Of a stretch of 64,000 nt of DNA, positions 25,392 through 34,982 are shown one piece after another. A program made the translations under genes and the position numbers. The notes beneath the pieces were generated by a model, which worked only from the letters and a program-made list of their open reading frames with translations, was not told the origin of the DNA and searched no databases. The DNA is from Methylothermaceae bacterium (GTDB taxonomy: Bacteria > Pseudomonadota > Gammaproteobacteria > Methylococcales > Methylothermaceae). Position 1 is the stretch's first letter, and the number at the start of each line of letters is the position of its first letter. The stretch lies in the NCBI GenBank assembly GCA_026981855.1, contig JALSIB010000038.1, positions 86,037-150,036 on the forward strand. The letters are read 5' to 3'.

Positions 25392-27142
25392 GTTGGCGTC
25401 TCCCCGCCCAGACGGCTGAGAAGCACCTGGTTCTGGTGCTGGATTTTTTTTCTCAACCAGCGCCAGGCGAAGAAGCCGCCGCCGAGGAATGCCAGGTTGA
25501 CGCCGGTCGCGATCAGGGCCGGCCGGAGCCAGCCTTCTTCCTGCTCCAGTTCTTCTTCCAGCAGCAATGCTTCATCCTCTTCTTCCGAATCTTCTTCTTC
25601 CGATGCCGCCGCTTCCTCTTCCTGATTTTCCTGTTCCGCCTTCGCCTGCCCCGGGATGATCTTGGGTTTCATCACCAGGGCCAGGGGGTTGCCGTCCAGA
25701 TCCCTGGCCTCGAGCTGGAAACTGACGGTGAGTTCGGTCCCTGAAGGCGGAGCGTCGAGAAGGAGCCGCCATCGTTTCCGGTCGGTGGTGGAAAATTCCT
25801 TTTCCAGCGTTTCTCCTTGTCCCGTCATGACGGCCCGGGCCTGGAAGGTTTTCGGGTCGATGACCCGGGTGTCGGGTGTCAGGGACAAAAGGATCTGGCC
25901 CGGTCTTTCCGCTGGATGTTCCAGCCCGATTTCGACCGGGGTCGAAATGACCTCGATGTTTTGCTCCCAGGTGCGCTGGAAAGTCTTGCCATCGACGGTC
26001 AATTCAAGGGTGTGTTCGCCCGGCGAGGTGAATTTGCCGATGGCCCGCCGGAACGTCCCCGGCTGCTTCGGATCCTGCGGTAACACGATGCCGTCGGCGG
26101 CGTCCTGTTTCAGCCTGAATGTCATCAGGCGCAAAAAGTTTTCCCGGGTGATGCGCTCGCCGTGTTCGGTCAGTTCCGCGGTCAGGGTGACGGTTTCGTC
26201 CCCCATAATGTAATTGGGCAGAGGGGTGACCTGGAGTTTGAGATCGGTGACGATCATCACTTGATTGTCCGGGTCCGTTTCGGCTTCCAGCCGCCAGTTC
26301 CCCGGCATGGGATGGCTGACGGTGACGAGATCATAGCTTTCCTCCTGGTGCCAGCGGACGTTTTCCGGGTATTTGTCAGCGCTCCAGATCTCGCCGCTGG
26401 GTTTGATCAGCTTCGTGCCGGGGCTGTCCGGCCGGCGGAAGACCAAGAGAGAGAATTCATCGATACTGGAATCGATCTTGAACCGGTTTTCCTGGAGCGG
26501 AACCGTATCGCGTGGCACCGCGCTTTTGAAGATGTTCAGAAATGTCCGTTGCAGAGCTTCCGCCGTCCGCGCGATTTTGTTTTTGCCATCGGTGGCCACC
26601 GCGAGCTGTTTCAGCAGCAGGTGATCGGCCTGATCCGAGAGGGCGATGGTGTAAACGTGAATTCCCAGGGTTTGCAGCCTTGGGGCGAGCTTGTCGAGAA
26701 TGCTTTTCCTGGACATCCGGTCCAGTGGAGCGCCGCCGTTCACGTCGACCATGCCATCCGTCAGCAGAATCAGGTGTCTCCCCGCCTTGGTTTCTGTCTG
26801 TTCCCACCCGCTGATTGCGGTCCCGATCGCTTTTTCGATATCGGTCAGGCGGCCGTTGGAATGGATTTTCTCCGCCGCTTTGGCGGCATTGCGTTTCCAT
26901 GCCTCATCGACCTTCGTGGGGGCGATCAGGGTTTCGGGATCGTTGGCGAACAGCCAGACACCGGCCTGGGTGCCCGGCGGCAACAGCTCGAGCAGCAGTT
27001 TGAGGGCGGGAATGCGTAAATTTCTGGGGTCATTGTGTTTCATGCTGCCCGAGACATCGATGAGGACTCTGACTTCGTCACCAGTGACGGGGATTGCCGT
27101 CAACATCGACAGGGTCAGGCAGAGGCAGGGTAGGAAACGCAC
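25388..27142 (-). CDS. Exported von Willebrand factor A protein with C-terminal membrane anchor
   Basis: A 584-residue protein. The signal peptide (1-21) is followed at once by a vWA domain whose MIDAS motif DVSGS starts at Asp29; LLTDGMVD supplies the later MIDAS aspartate region. The middle (about 200-490) is beta-rich, reminiscent of Ig-like modules. An acidic stretch almost wholly of Glu, Asp and Ala (about 505-540) precedes a membrane helix (ATGVNLAFLGGGFFAW) and a basic tail, so the bulk is periplasmic. It is the first gene of a coupled trio and is divergent from the pilus secretin gene. vWA domains usually mediate metal-dependent protein contacts. The specific partner is not known. Confidence 0.82.
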   Translation of the reverse strand: MRFLPCLCLTLSMLTAIPVTGDEVRVLIDVSGSMKHNDPRNLRIPALKLLLELLPPGTQAGVWLFANDPETLIAPTKVDEAWKRNAAKAAEKIHSNGRLTDIEKAIGTAISGWEQTETKAGRHLILLTDGMVDVNGGAPLDRMSRKSILDKLAPRLQTLGIHVYTIALSDQADHLLLKQLAVATDGKNKIARTAEALQRTFLNIFKSAVPRDTVPLQENRFKIDSSIDEFSLLVFRRPDSPGTKLIKPSGEIWSADKYPENVRWHQEESYDLVTVSHPMPGNWRLEAETDPDNQVMIVTDLKLQVTPLPNYIMGDETVTLTAELTEHGERITRENFLRLMTFRLKQDAADGIVLPQDPKQPGTFRRAIGKFTSPGEHTLELTVDGKTFQRTWEQNIEVISTPVEIGLEHPAERPGQILLSLTPDTRVIDPKTFQARAVMTGQGETLEKEFSTTDRKRWRLLLDAPPSGTELTVSFQLEARDLDGNPLALVMKPKIIPGQAKAEQENQEEEAAASEEEDSEEEDEALLLEEELEQEEGWLRPALIATGVNLAFLGGGFFAWRWLRKKIQHQNQVLLSRLGGETPT

Positions 27143-27268
27143 GATCGATCTCGACTCCAGAGCAGTTTTTTCTCAAGGATAGACCAAATCGCAGGGTCGG
27201 GCCGGTTCGCCGTTTTCTTGTAATGGCGGGTTCTTTTGCTAGTTTTCCCTATCAGGAGGGAAACATCT

Positions 27269-28858
27269 GTGAGACGAATCACATTTTTGATCTGGATAGT
27301 CCTTTTGCCGGCCTGTATGACCCAGCCGAAGCTGGAAGGCAAGCGTCATCTGCAGCCGGAGGAACAGGTGGCAGGGGAGATTCCGCCGCCCGTCCTGAAT
27401 CTGCCGCCCCAGCCGCTTCCCGCCGCCGGCAAGGCGCCGCGCAAACGGTTTTCCGCGGTGGTGACCGGGGTGCCCATTCGTCAATTGCTGTTCGCCCTGG
27501 CGCGGGATGCGAAACTGAACCTCGATCTCGCCCCGGGCGTGGAAGGGGAAGTGACCCTCAACGCCATCGACCAGACCCTGCCGCAGATCCTGGAGCGATT
27601 GACCAGGCAGGTGGATTTCCGTTACCGCTTCGACGGCGATGTGCTGGTGGTGGAACCGGATACGCCTTACTTCGAACATTACCCCATTCCTTACGTCAAT
27701 CTGGACCGGGACAGCACCAGCACCGTCGGGGTTTCCAATCAAATCGGCGGCGACGGGGAAAGTTCCGGCGATTCGGACGAGGAGGAAAACGAATCCTCGA
27801 CCCGGATCGAGACTCTTTCCAGGAGCCATTTCTGGGACCGGCTGGTGAGAAATCTCCAGGCGGTCATCGGCGAGCCGCCGACCGGCATGCAGGGGGCGCA
27901 GGCGGCGCAGGGCAATCTTCCGGCGGAGCCGGTCCATATCATCGCCCATCCCGAAAGCGGCATCCTCAGCGTCAAGGCCAGCGCCAGGATGCACCGGCGG
28001 ATCCGCCGTTATCTCGACATGGTGGTGAGCCGGGCCCAGCGGCAGGTGCTCATCGAAGCGACGGTGGTGGACGTGGTGCTGGGGGACCGTTTCCGGGCCG
28101 GGGTCGATTGGGAGGCGGTCAACGTCAAACTGGGCAGTGACAAGCGCAAGATAGACATCGTCCAGAACATGCTCGGCAACGCTTTGTCCGGCCCTCCGGC
28201 GCTGACCATCGCCTATGCGGGCAAGGACATCGCCGCGACCATCAAATTACTGAGCGAATACGGCACCACCCGGGTGATCTCCAGCCCGAGGCTGATGGTG
28301 GTCAACAATCAATCGGCCATCATGCGGGTGGTCGAGAACAAGGTCTACTTCACCGTCGAGGCCAATGTCAGCCAGGCCCAGACCAACACCCTGACCACTT
28401 TCGAGACGGTGCCCCACACCGTGCCGGTGGGGTTCGTCATGAGCATCACGCCCGCCATCGACGATGACGACAACGTGTTGTTGCATGTTCGCCCGACCAT
28501 TTCCAGAATCACCGGTTACATCGACGATCCCAATCCCTCCCTGGCGGAGGCGGGAACCGTGAGCAGAATTCCGGAGATCGAGGTGCAGGAAATGGAATCG
28601 CTGCTTCGTCTTCACGACGGTCAGATCGGCATCATCGGCGGGTTGATGCAGGACAATGAAAAGCGGCGCACCCAGGGGGTTGCGGGATTGGCGAATATTC
28701 CCTATGTGGGCCAACTGTTCTCTTTTCACGATGATGATGTCAGCAAGTCCGAGTTGGTGATCTTCATCCGTCCGACACTGGTTCGCAATGTCAGCCTGGA
28801 CGCGGATCTCGACCAATACCGTTCCTATCTCGACCAAGTGGAGCGTCATGACCCATGA
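27269..28858 (+). CDS. mshL: MSHA-like pilus outer-membrane secretin (lipoprotein)
   Basis: A 529-residue secretin. The GTG at 27269 follows caggaggg and gives a lipoprotein signal (MRRITFLIWIVLLPAC), lipidated at Cys16. A short N-terminal domain with FSAVVTGVPIRQLLFALA and an N1-like fold is followed by the secretin core (VLIEATVVDVVLGD onward) and the C-terminal signature (EMESLLRLHDGQIGIIGGLM). Size and gene context fit MshL. It forms the outer-membrane channel for the pilus. It starts the pilus cluster, divergent from the vWA operon, and overlaps the TPR gene by four bases. Confidence 0.9.
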   Translation: MRRITFLIWIVLLPACMTQPKLEGKRHLQPEEQVAGEIPPPVLNLPPQPLPAAGKAPRKRFSAVVTGVPIRQLLFALARDAKLNLDLAPGVEGEVTLNAIDQTLPQILERLTRQVDFRYRFDGDVLVVEPDTPYFEHYPIPYVNLDRDSTSTVGVSNQIGGDGESSGDSDEEENESSTRIETLSRSHFWDRLVRNLQAVIGEPPTGMQGAQAAQGNLPAEPVHIIAHPESGILSVKASARMHRRIRRYLDMVVSRAQRQVLIEATVVDVVLGDRFRAGVDWEAVNVKLGSDKRKIDIVQNMLGNALSGPPALTIAYAGKDIAATIKLLSEYGTTRVISSPRLMVVNNQSAIMRVVENKVYFTVEANVSQAQTNTLTTFETVPHTVPVGFVMSITPAIDDDDNVLLHVRPTISRITGYIDDPNPSLAEAGTVSRIPEIEVQEMESLLRLHDGQIGIIGGLMQDNEKRRTQGVAGLANIPYVGQLFSFHDDDVSKSELVIFIRPTLVRNVSLDADLDQYRSYLDQVERHDP

Positions 28859-29586
28859 AGAGGCGGGGGTGGACGATATGCCTAGCGATGTTCTCTCCAC
28901 TGGCCTGGGGCGGCGGGGAGATGGCATGCCCGGATCCCCGCGCGGGGCTTCAGGCGCCCATGGAAGGACCGGTTCGCAAGGGCTACTTCCGGGTGATCGA
29001 GGTGCCTGTGGGGTGGGTCGTGGAGTGCTGGCTGGCGGAAGGGCGCAGAGCCCTGGAAGCGGGGCGGTTCGATGAGGCGGACGGGGCTTTCCTCAAAGCC
29101 TGGCGCGACGGCAGGGAGAAAACCACGGCCCTGTTGGGGCTGGCGGCGGTGGCGGTGCGGCAGGGCAGGATGGAGGAAGCGCGGTCGAGATACCGGCAGG
29201 TGCTCCGCTACGACCCGGGAAATTCCCGGGCGCTGGCGGGACTGAGTATCGTGGCCGGCGACGACCCGGAGCTGTTGGCCACGTTGGAGCGCATCGCCCG
29301 TGAGCGGCCACCCCGGCCAGAGGTGTATTTCGCGCTGGGCAACCTGTATGCGCGCCGGATCGACTGGCCCAAGGCCCAGTCGGCTTATTTCCAGGCATAT
29401 CACCTGGACAGGGACGATCCGACCTACGCCTACAATCTGGCGGTCAGCCTCGATCAGCTGGGGAAAAGGGCCCTGGCGCGGCGCTTCTATCGGCGGGCGC
29501 TCGATCTGGCGCAGCTGAGGTTCGCCGGGTTCGATCGGGAGGCCGTCCGCCGGCGGCTGAACCGGCTGGCCGGGAGCGGGTCATGA
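28855..29586 (+). CDS. TPR protein of the pilus cluster (MshN position)
   Basis: A 243-residue protein with a short hydrophobic N-terminus and about four tetratricopeptide-like repeats (EAGRFDEADGAFLKAW, QGRMEEARSRYRQVLRYDPG, RRIDWPKAQSAYFQAYHLDRD, LGKRALARRFYRRALDLAQ). It lies between the secretin and the ATPase, where MSHA clusters carry mshM and mshN; mshM (an AAA protein) is missing here. TPR proteins there help secretin assembly or pilus stability. Overlaps of four bases on both sides show translational coupling. Confidence 0.8.
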   Translation: MKRRGWTICLAMFSPLAWGGGEMACPDPRAGLQAPMEGPVRKGYFRVIEVPVGWVVECWLAEGRRALEAGRFDEADGAFLKAWRDGREKTTALLGLAAVAVRQGRMEEARSRYRQVLRYDPGNSRALAGLSIVAGDDPELLATLERIARERPPRPEVYFALGNLYARRIDWPKAQSAYFQAYHLDRDDPTYAYNLAVSLDQLGKRALARRFYRRALDLAQLRFAGFDREAVRRRLNRLAGSGS

Positions 29587-31283
29587 GTCCGGCAAAGAAG
29601 CGCTTGGGAGAGTTGCTGATCGACGAGGGGATTCTCACCCCGGATCAGCTGGAGATCGCCCTGCTGGAGCAAAAGACCGGTGGAAGCCAGGAGCCGCTCG
29701 GCAAGATTCTGGTGCGTCTGGGGTTCGTCAGCGAGGAGATTATCCGCGATCAGCTGGGACGTTCCCTGGGACACGAAAGCATCGATCTGCGGCGCCTGGT
29801 GCCAGATCCCAGGGCGCTTTCGATGATCGATCAGGAAACCGCCCGCCGCTTGCGGGTGGTGCCGGTGGCCCTGGACGAGCAGACGGGGCAACTGGTGGTG
29901 GCGATGCATGATGTGTTCGACATCGTGACCCTGGACCGGTTGACGTCCATGCTGTCCGGTGAGGCGGAAGTGAAACCGGTGTTGGCGGGCAGCGCCGAAG
30001 TGGAACAGGCGATCGACCGCTTCTACGGCTTCGAGGTGTCCCTGGACGGCATCCTGCGGGAACTGGAAACCGGCGAGCAGGAAGCGGATCTGCAGCTGGA
30101 AACCGACCGCTACAGTCACCCCATCGTCCGTCTGGTGGACGCGATTTTGACCGATGCGGTCAAAAAGGGGGCCTCCGACATCCATTTCGAACCCGAGGAA
30201 GGGTATCTGCGCCTGCGTTACCGCATCGACGGCGTCTTGCAACAGATCCGGGTACTGCACAAGCGTTACTGGCCCGGCATGCTGGTGCGGATGAAAGTGA
30301 TGGCGGAGATGAACATCGCCGAAAGCCGGGCGCCCCAGGACGGTCACATTCAGTTGTCGGTGGCGGGGAGGGAGATCGATTTCCGCGCCGCCACCCATCC
30401 GACGATCCACGGCGAGAACCTGGTGCTCAGGGTTCTCGACAAGCACAAGGGGATCGTCCCCCTCGATTCCCTGGGCCTGGCCGCCGACACCCTGGATGCC
30501 ATCCGGCGGATGGCCCGGCGGCCCGAGGGCATTCTGCTGGTCACAGGCCCCACCGGCAGCGGCAAGACCACGACGCTGTATTCCCTGCTCAGCCATATCA
30601 ACGAGGAAAAGATCAACATCATGACCCTGGAGGATCCGGTGGAATATCCTCTCCCCATGGTCAGGCAGAGCGCCGTCAATCCATCGGTGAAGCTCGATTT
30701 CGCGGCGGGCATCCGTTCCCTGATGCGCCAGGATCCGGATGTGATCCTGGTCGGGGAGATTCGTGACCGGGAAACCGCCAGCATGGCCTTCAGGGCGGCG
30801 ATGACCGGTCACCAGGTGCTGTCCACCCTGCATACCAGTTCGGCGGTAGGGGTGTTCAGCCGGTTGCGCGACATCGGGGTGCCCACCGATCTGATCGCCG
30901 GCAATCTGATCGGGATCATCGCCCAAAGGCTGGTGCGCAGACTGTGCCCGGCATGCCGCAAGGAAACGGAGGTGGGCGCGGATATGGCGGGATTGTTCGG
31001 TCACCTCGAGACGCCGCCACGGGTGATCCACGAAGCCGGACGCTGCGAGGCGTGTCACTGGCTGGGGTACCGGGGGCGGATCGTGCTGATGGAGGTGCTG
31101 CCGCTGGATCGCGAGCTGGATGCCCTGGTGGCCGGGGCGGGCGCCCCGCACGAGATCGAGGCGCTGGCGCGGAAAAAGGGTTTTCGGTCCCTCGCCGAGG
31201 AGGGATTGCGGCAAGTGGCGTTGGGGAACACCACCCTGGCGGAAGTGGGCCGGGTCACCCATTTGCAGGCGCTGTCGGGGTAG
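29583..31283 (+). CDS. mshE: MshE-like pilus extension ATPase with c-di-GMP-binding repeats
   Basis: A 566-residue GspE/PilB-family ATPase. The N-terminus carries two MshEN-type repeats: RLGELLIDEGIL at about 7-18 continuing to LLEQ, and LGKILVRLGFVS at about 40-51 continuing to RSLG. In MshE such repeats bind c-di-GMP. The ATPase core has Walker A GPTGSGKTT (322-330), an Asp box and Walker B DVILVGEIRD (386-395), and a tetracysteine zinc motif (CPAC near 455, CEAC near 489). It drives pilin polymerisation from the cytoplasm. The gene overlaps the TPR gene by four bases. A retraction ATPase (PilT-like) is not present, as is usual for MSHA clusters. Confidence 0.93.
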   Translation: MSPAKKRLGELLIDEGILTPDQLEIALLEQKTGGSQEPLGKILVRLGFVSEEIIRDQLGRSLGHESIDLRRLVPDPRALSMIDQETARRLRVVPVALDEQTGQLVVAMHDVFDIVTLDRLTSMLSGEAEVKPVLAGSAEVEQAIDRFYGFEVSLDGILRELETGEQEADLQLETDRYSHPIVRLVDAILTDAVKKGASDIHFEPEEGYLRLRYRIDGVLQQIRVLHKRYWPGMLVRMKVMAEMNIAESRAPQDGHIQLSVAGREIDFRAATHPTIHGENLVLRVLDKHKGIVPLDSLGLAADTLDAIRRMARRPEGILLVTGPTGSGKTTTLYSLLSHINEEKINIMTLEDPVEYPLPMVRQSAVNPSVKLDFAAGIRSLMRQDPDVILVGEIRDRETASMAFRAAMTGHQVLSTLHTSSAVGVFSRLRDIGVPTDLIAGNLIGIIAQRLVRRLCPACRKETEVGADMAGLFGHLETPPRVIHEAGRCEACHWLGYRGRIVLMEVLPLDRELDALVAGAGAPHEIEALARKKGFRSLAEEGLRQVALGNTTLAEVGRVTHLQALSG

Positions 31284-31286
31284 CCG

Positions 31287-32492
31287 GTGGCTTCGTACAA
31301 GTATCTCGCCATCGACGAGAAGGGGCGGCGCCTGCGTGGAACCGCCGAGGCCGACAACCTCGACATGCTCGATGCCAGACTCGGCCAAAGGCGATTGACG
31401 CTGATCCGGGCGCGGGAGCAAAAGGGGCGGGGCGCGATCCGGTTGCGCCACAAGGTGGGGCGCCGGGATCTCATCCAGTTCTGTTTTCAGATGGAACAAA
31501 TGATCAACGCCGGGGTGGGCTTGCTCGAAGCCCTGCAGGACTTTCGCGAATTTCTCGAGCCGGGGACGATGCGGGACGTGGTGGCCAACGTGGCCGAGAA
31601 GATCGAGGCGGGTGAAACCTTTTCCCAATCCCTGGCGGCTTTTCCCGCCGTGTTTCCCGAATTGTTCGTCAACCTGGTGCGGGCGGGGGAGCAGAGCGGT
31701 GAACTGGGCAAGGTGATGGCGCACCTGACCGAATCGCTCAAATGGCAGGATGAAATGATCGCCCGGACCCGGAAGGCGTTGGGCTACCCCCTGTTCGTGT
31801 CGGCGGTGGTGATGGCGGTGATGGCCTTCATGCTGGTGTACGTGGTGCCCCAGGTCACCGGCTTCATCGTTTCCATGGGAGGGGCGCTGCCGTGGCACAC
31901 CCGTTTGCTGATCGCCGTTTCCAATGGGGTGGTGGCCTGGTGGCCCTGGTTGTTGGGCTTGCCGGCCGTGGGCCTGGCCGGCGCCCGATTCGTGCTCAAA
32001 CGCAACGAAAGGGCGAGGAAATGGTTCGATGGCTTCAAGCTGCGCCTATGGATCGTCGGCCCGGTGTTGCAGAAGATCGTCATGGCCCGTTTCGCCCATT
32101 ATTTCTCTCTGTTGTTTCATTCCGGGCTGCCGGTACTCGATTGTATCGATCTGTGTGTCGGCGTGGTGGGCAACCGTTTCGTCGCCGCGAGCCTGGAGCG
32201 GGCGAAGCTCCGCATCACCCAGGGGGAAACGGTGAGCGACGCTCTGGCCGGGAGCGGTCTGTTTCCCAAGCTGGTGATCCGGTTGCTGAAGGTGGGCGAG
32301 CGAACCGGCGATCTCGGCAGCGCTCTCGGCAGCGTCAATTATTTTTACCAGCGCGATGTCGATGAAGCCATCGGCCGGATGCAGGCGATGATCGAACCCG
32401 CCCTCAATATCGTCATCGGCGCCGTCATGGGGTGGGTGATGATATCGGTGCTGGGGCCGGTCTACGACATGATCAGCAAGGTGCGATTCTGA
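31287..32492 (+). CDS. mshG: MshG-like pilus inner-membrane platform protein
   Basis: A 401-residue PilC/GspF-family protein starting at GTG 31287. Two GspF domains are visible: FCFQMEQMINAGVGLLEAL (about 66-84) and FAHYFSLLFHSGLPVLDCID (about 271-290), each followed by the VRAGEQSGEL/LKVGERTGDL motif. Three transmembrane segments lie near 165-190, 207-230 and 370-393. It couples the ATPase to the growing pilus. The stop overlaps the next start (TGATG). Confidence 0.93.
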   Translation: MASYKYLAIDEKGRRLRGTAEADNLDMLDARLGQRRLTLIRAREQKGRGAIRLRHKVGRRDLIQFCFQMEQMINAGVGLLEALQDFREFLEPGTMRDVVANVAEKIEAGETFSQSLAAFPAVFPELFVNLVRAGEQSGELGKVMAHLTESLKWQDEMIARTRKALGYPLFVSAVVMAVMAFMLVYVVPQVTGFIVSMGGALPWHTRLLIAVSNGVVAWWPWLLGLPAVGLAGARFVLKRNERARKWFDGFKLRLWIVGPVLQKIVMARFAHYFSLLFHSGLPVLDCIDLCVGVVGNRFVAASLERAKLRITQGETVSDALAGSGLFPKLVIRLLKVGERTGDLGSALGSVNYFYQRDVDEAIGRMQAMIEPALNIVIGAVMGWVMISVLGPVYDMISKVRF

Positions 32493-34018
32493 TGCGCTGG
32501 GTGTTGTACCTGGGGAACGCCAGACAGGCGCTCTATCGGGTCGGGCGTCACGATGCCCGGCTGGTGTGGCAGATGCAAGACGGCCCCCCGGCCGAGAAGC
32601 CGGCGGCATGGTCGTGCAGGCGCTTGGCGGTGATCGTGGATCTGATGGAAGAAGAATACCGCCTGGAGCGGCTGCCTCACCTCGGCGGAAGAGACCGCGA
32701 GGCGCTGTGGGCCCGCAAACGGAGGCAATTGTTCCAGGACGAGCCTTACGTTTCGGTCGTCCGGATTGGAAGAGAGAAGTCGGGGCGCCGTGACGACCGG
32801 GTGCTGTTCACCGCCGTTCGCGATGCGCCGCGGTTCAAGCGTTGGCTGGAATCTCTGGCTTCATGGCGGATCGCGGTGACGGGTATCTGGTCGTTGCCCC
32901 GCCTGAGCGCCGGCTGGAGGGCCTGTCCCCTCGTCGAAGGGTTGCGGGTGCTGCTCTACCGGGGCGGGGGCAAGATCGCCCTGCGGCAGACTTATCATGA
33001 AGGCGGTCATCTCGTATTCAGCCGCTTCAGCCCGGTGGCAGGGGAAGAAGAAGGCGCGCAGGAACTGGAACGGATGTGGCGCTATTTGTCACGCCAGTTT
33101 CAATGGGAAGCGGGGCGGGCGATTCCGCTTCAGCTTTGGGTGCCTCCCGGTCTGGAGGAGATGGCAAAAGGGCTCGTGGAGGGGTTGCCGAACAGCGAAC
33201 CGGCCTTTATCGGCCTGACGAAGGTCGCCAGGACGAAGGGTTGGCGGGGAGAGGCGGCGGCCCTGGACGTGCCGGCGTTGGCGGCGTTTGCCTTGATGCG
33301 GCGCTGGAATCGGCAGCCATGCCATTACCGGGATCCGGTGCTGCATGCCCGGGAAAAGCGCCGGCGGCTGAATCTCGCCCTCTACCTGGGGTCGGCGGCT
33401 CTGTTTGCGGTGGCGGCGGGATACGATACGTTGATGGAACGTCATATCCTTCAACTGGATGAGGAGATGCGGCGGCTGCGGCTGAAGCGGCAAACCCTTG
33501 CCGGCGGGCCCGGCGCTCGGACGGTTCCGGAACCTGTGGCCGGTCTGGATGCCTGGCAACTGGAATCGTTGCTGGCATTCCAGCGGAAGATCGCGGCCGG
33601 GCGGATCCGTCCGGAATCTTTGTTGACGCCGATTTCCAGTGCGCTTGATCGTTTCCCCGCGTTCGAACTCGTGTCTTTGGGCTGGCGGCGGCCTTCTCCC
33701 GCGGACGAGGAATCGGAGGAAGAAGCCGGGATCGATTTGTCCCGTCCGCCCCGCGTGACACTTTCGGTCAGGGTGCCTCTGGAAGGGGGCGTCCTGCGCC
33801 AGGCCGTCGAACGGGTGGAGCACTTCGTGGCCTTGCTGGAAAGGGACGGTCAGGTGGCCTCGGCGTGTCTTGCGGCGAGCACCCTTCCCGTCGCGGACGA
33901 TGGGCCCGCCAGTGGGGAGGTCGGCGCGGTTGAAAGGGGGGAGGATTCGGCTATGTTTACCATAACGGTCGATATGAAGGCGTTTTCCTCCCGGCCGGCT
34001 TTGGAAGCGCGGGACTGA
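32492..34018 (+). CDS. Bitopic pilus assembly protein, MshI/PilM-PilN-like
   Basis: A 508-residue protein that takes the place of MshI. The N-terminal ~280 residues form a soluble cytoplasmic domain with VIVDLMEEEYRLERLPHL and LFQDEPYVSVVRIGRE, distantly like actin-fold GspL/PilM-type proteins. A membrane helix lies at about 293-312 (ALYLGSAALFAVAAGY), then a periplasmic part with coiled-coil character and a ferredoxin-like PilN-type end. The architecture looks like a PilM-like domain plus a PilN-like domain in one chain. I picked ATG 32492, overlapping the mshG stop; a start 60 bases upstream lies inside mshG. Confident about the system, less about the exact orthologue. Confidence 0.75.
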   Translation: MRWVLYLGNARQALYRVGRHDARLVWQMQDGPPAEKPAAWSCRRLAVIVDLMEEEYRLERLPHLGGRDREALWARKRRQLFQDEPYVSVVRIGREKSGRRDDRVLFTAVRDAPRFKRWLESLASWRIAVTGIWSLPRLSAGWRACPLVEGLRVLLYRGGGKIALRQTYHEGGHLVFSRFSPVAGEEEGAQELERMWRYLSRQFQWEAGRAIPLQLWVPPGLEEMAKGLVEGLPNSEPAFIGLTKVARTKGWRGEAAALDVPALAAFALMRRWNRQPCHYRDPVLHAREKRRRLNLALYLGSAALFAVAAGYDTLMERHILQLDEEMRRLRLKRQTLAGGPGARTVPEPVAGLDAWQLESLLAFQRKIAAGRIRPESLLTPISSALDRFPAFELVSLGWRRPSPADEESEEEAGIDLSRPPRVTLSVRVPLEGGVLRQAVERVEHFVALLERDGQVASACLAASTLPVADDGPASGEVGAVERGEDSAMFTITVDMKAFSSRPALEARD

Positions 34019-34039
34019 ACAGGGGTCGAATGAAGAAAC

Positions 34040-34654
34040 GTGAAGCTCATGAACATTTCCAGATGGTTGCCTGTAGCGGTATTTGCCGGAGCGCTGATGT
34101 TTGCCTCGGTCACTGTCTTTCTGTTTCACCAGCAATGGTGGGCGTGGGAAAAGGCGCGCGACCGGCTGGCGCTGGACGTGGCGGCGCTGGCGCAGCAAAA
34201 GAGCCGGAACGAGGAGGCGGTCGAATTGTATGGGCGGCTCGTGCCCCGTTATGAGCAGGCCGCGGATCGGGGCTGGTGGCGGCCCCAGGAACGGCTGGCA
34301 TGGCTGGAGTCGGTGCGGGATGCGGCGCGGGCTGCCGGGGTGGTCCGGCTGCGTTATACCTTGTCGCCTGCCCGGTGGCTGGAGGACGAGGGCGATTTCG
34401 GCATCCGTTCGGTGGCGGTGGAGTTGGAAATGGATTTGGTTCATGGCGGGCAGTTGCTGGATTTGTCCCGGGCACTGGAGAGGCTCGGGCCTTTCAGTTG
34501 GGAACGCTGCAAGATCGAGCGTCGTCCGGAGCCGCCCGAACCGGCCGCGCCGAACCTGGCGGCCGTTTGCCGGCTGGAATGGCTGGCCATCGTCCATCGG
34601 TCGGCCGATGAGGCGGATGGGGATTTTGTTGATGATGGGCTGGATGCCATTTGA
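34040..34654 (+). CDS. PilO/MshJ-like pilus inner-membrane protein
   Basis: A 204-residue protein: membrane helix at about 9-32 (AVFAGALMFASVTVFLFH), short coiled coil (ALAQQKSRNEEAVELYGRL), then a PilO/GspM-like ferredoxin fold. The start is ambiguous: GTG 34040 (gaagaaac upstream) or ATG 34049. It follows the PilM/PilN-like gene, as MshJ follows MshI. These proteins form the periplasmic inner-membrane assembly complex. It overlaps the start of the following gene. Confidence 0.72.
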   Translation: MKLMNISRWLPVAVFAGALMFASVTVFLFHQQWWAWEKARDRLALDVAALAQQKSRNEEAVELYGRLVPRYEQAADRGWWRPQERLAWLESVRDAARAAGVVRLRYTLSPARWLEDEGDFGIRSVAVELEMDLVHGGQLLDLSRALERLGPFSWERCKIERRPEPPEPAAPNLAAVCRLEWLAIVHRSADEADGDFVDDGLDAI

Positions 34655-34982
34655 AGCCGTGGCGCTGGGGCGTCTTTTCTTCACGCCCCAGGAGCGGATG
34701 ATGCTGGAAAAAAGCACGGGGCCTGCAGATTCCCCGGCCGCTACGAAAGACACCCGCCGGAACGTGAAGACCGCCACCCTGACGGCCAACGGCTGGTTGT
34801 GGTCGGGAGAGCGGGAACGGATCTGGCTGAACGGCGGGGAGAGGCAGCCCGGTTCTTACCGTTTCGATTCCGGGGAAATCAGGGTCCGCTGGCGAGGTCG
34901 TGTTTTGGCCCTCAAACCGGGACAGACGGCGGTCGAAACGCCCGGGGGAAAAATCGTGATCCGGGAATTCGGGGATGATTGA
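34617..34982 (+). CDS. MshK/PilP-like small exported pilus protein
   Basis: A 121-residue protein beginning with a hydrophobic stretch (MGILLMMGWMPFEAVALG). Start candidates are ATG 34608 and 34617; both overlap the end of the PilO-like gene. The body has RNVKTATLTANGWLWSGERERIWLNG in part and ends IVIREFGDD: a GspC/PilP-like pattern (NGWLW then VETPGGKIVI). MshK sits at this place in MSHA clusters. The gene overlaps the first prepilin by eight bases. Function as a link between inner-membrane complex and secretin is inferred from the family. Confidence 0.65.
   Translation: MGILLMMGWMPFEAVALGRLFFTPQERMMLEKSTGPADSPAATKDTRRNVKTATLTANGWLWSGERERIWLNGGERQPGSYRFDSGEIRVRWRGRVLALKPGQTAVETPGGKIVIREFGDD

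Noticed and set aside
29487..31898. Antisense frame of 803 codons opposite the pilus ATPase and platform genes
   Set aside because: Covers two conserved genes; low-complexity His/Gln-rich translation typical of a shadow frame.
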